From Paracoccaceae bacterium (lineage in GTDB: Bacteria > Pseudomonadota > Alphaproteobacteria > Rhodobacterales > Rhodobacteraceae): a stretch of DNA of 64,000 bases. The notes beneath the pieces are model-generated. The model had not been told where the DNA came from and made no database searches. It saw only the letters and a list, made by a program, of their open reading frames with translations. A program made the translations under genes and the position numbers. The DNA is taken from assembly GCA_018223125.1 (NCBI GenBank), contig JAAEZA010000004.1, positions 58,193 through 122,192 of the forward strand, written 5' to 3'. Shown here piece after piece: positions 63,868 to 64,000 of this stretch (its first letter is position 1; each line of letters begins with the position of its first letter).

Positions 63868-63885
63868 CGCCCTCACAGAAGCTGC

Positions 63886-63960
63886 GGTCCCTTCGTCTAT
63901 CGGTTAGGACGTCAGGTTTTCAACCTGAAAAGAGGGGTTCGATTCCCCTAGGGACTGCCA
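63886..63960 (+). tRNA. tRNA-Glu (anticodon TTC)
   Basis: A 75-nt tRNA with encoded CCA. Acceptor arms GGTCCCT and AGGGACT pair (first pair G-U). The anticodon stem TCAGG/CCTGA closes loop TTTTCAA, giving anticodon TTC for Glu. The T arm AGGGG-TTCGATT-CCCCT is canonical. Confidence 0.96.
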
Positions 63961-64000
63961 CTTCTGTCGAAACCCTCCTGAATAAATCTACAGCAGACAC

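Noticed and set aside
1..64000. Mobile elements, prophage or CRISPR
   Set aside because: No transposase, integrase, phage structural gene, regularly spaced repeat or long terminal inverted repeat was found. The tRNA-Glu at the right edge could be an integration site but no integrase is visible.

Overview
The window reads as a chromosomal segment of an alphaproteobacterium, most likely a marine Rhodobacteraceae (Roseobacter-group) strain. The support is a moderately high GC content and several genes typical of that lineage: a TrcR/DUF1013 cell-cycle regulator, a 44-residue aa3 oxidase subunit IV, COQ9, a degenerate PyrC' beside PyrB, two DmdC-like acyl-CoA dehydrogenases, and a Rhodobacteraceae-style 3' intergenic repeat. 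I see no insertion sequence, integrase, prophage or CRISPR array. Genes are densely packed, with many 1-8 bp start/stop overlaps.

Layout. 1-3.4 kb (minus): a sugar-acid operon (LysR, SDR, dgoK, SMP-30 lactonase running off the left edge) that fits a De Ley-Doudoroff-type galactose/galactonate route; a phytanoyl-CoA-dioxygenase-like gene diverges from it. 4.4-9.6 kb: Sua5, a DmdC-like acyl-CoA dehydrogenase, an MBL-fold hydrolase, a DUF6173-like protein, cytochrome oxidase subunit IV and a lipoprotein. 9.8-17.9 kb: DD-carboxypeptidase with SPOR domain, clpS, an RsmC-like methyltransferase, an SDR without its catalytic lysine, a DUF7282-like exported protein, a DMT permease, trcR, RNase T2 and an unknown anchored protein. 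18-26.4 kb: quinone oxidoreductase and class IV aminotransferase, COQ9, rpsU, yqgE, a DsbD-like periplasmic domain, DUF805, plsY, and pyrB - small ORF - pyrC'. 26.5-35.8 kb: atypical uracil-DNA glycosylase, metallophosphoesterase, moaB, NUDIX, an RND pump, nitroreductase, alpha/beta hydrolase and an RluE-like pseudouridine synthase. 36-43.4 kb: thrS, GNAT, MATE, DUF952, pyrD, ArsC-like, second MATE. 43.4-53.1 kb: a fatty-acid degradation island (two PaaI thioesterases diverging from two MerR regulators, two acyl-CoA dehydrogenases, GST, thiolase, FadJ-type multifunctional enzyme). 53.2-64 kb: DMT permease, adenosine kinase, nth, an SGNH hydrolase with an apparent CTG start, an AraC/MGMT fusion, an OmpA-type lipoprotein, a YghX-like hydrolase interrupted by an in-frame stop, a FadR-type regulator, glpX, recJ and tRNA-Glu(TTC).

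How it works together. The clearest system is the beta-oxidation island at 43.4-53.1 kb. Two perfect TTACGT-N2-ACGTAA inverted repeats sit upstream of the second MerR gene, which lies directly before the dehydrogenase/thiolase/FadJ genes. They resemble LiuR-type operators and suggest acyl-CoA-responsive control. Perfect hairpins follow each of the two dehydrogenase genes and may set unequal expression along the transcript. Pyrimidine synthesis is represented by pyrB, a catalytically dead pyrC' and a separate pyrD, so a genuine dihydroorotase must be encoded elsewhere.

Most unusual observations: the apparent CUG initiation of the SGNH hydrolase, the in-frame TAA in the yghX-like gene, a dense palindrome array between two convergent genes at 4.4 kb, the PyrC' pseudoenzyme with a coupled small ORF, an SDR with Lys replaced by Cys, and a family-4-like UDG that has lost three of four Fe-S cysteines. 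I did not find a wholly new multi-gene system. All functional calls come from reading motifs, without database searches.
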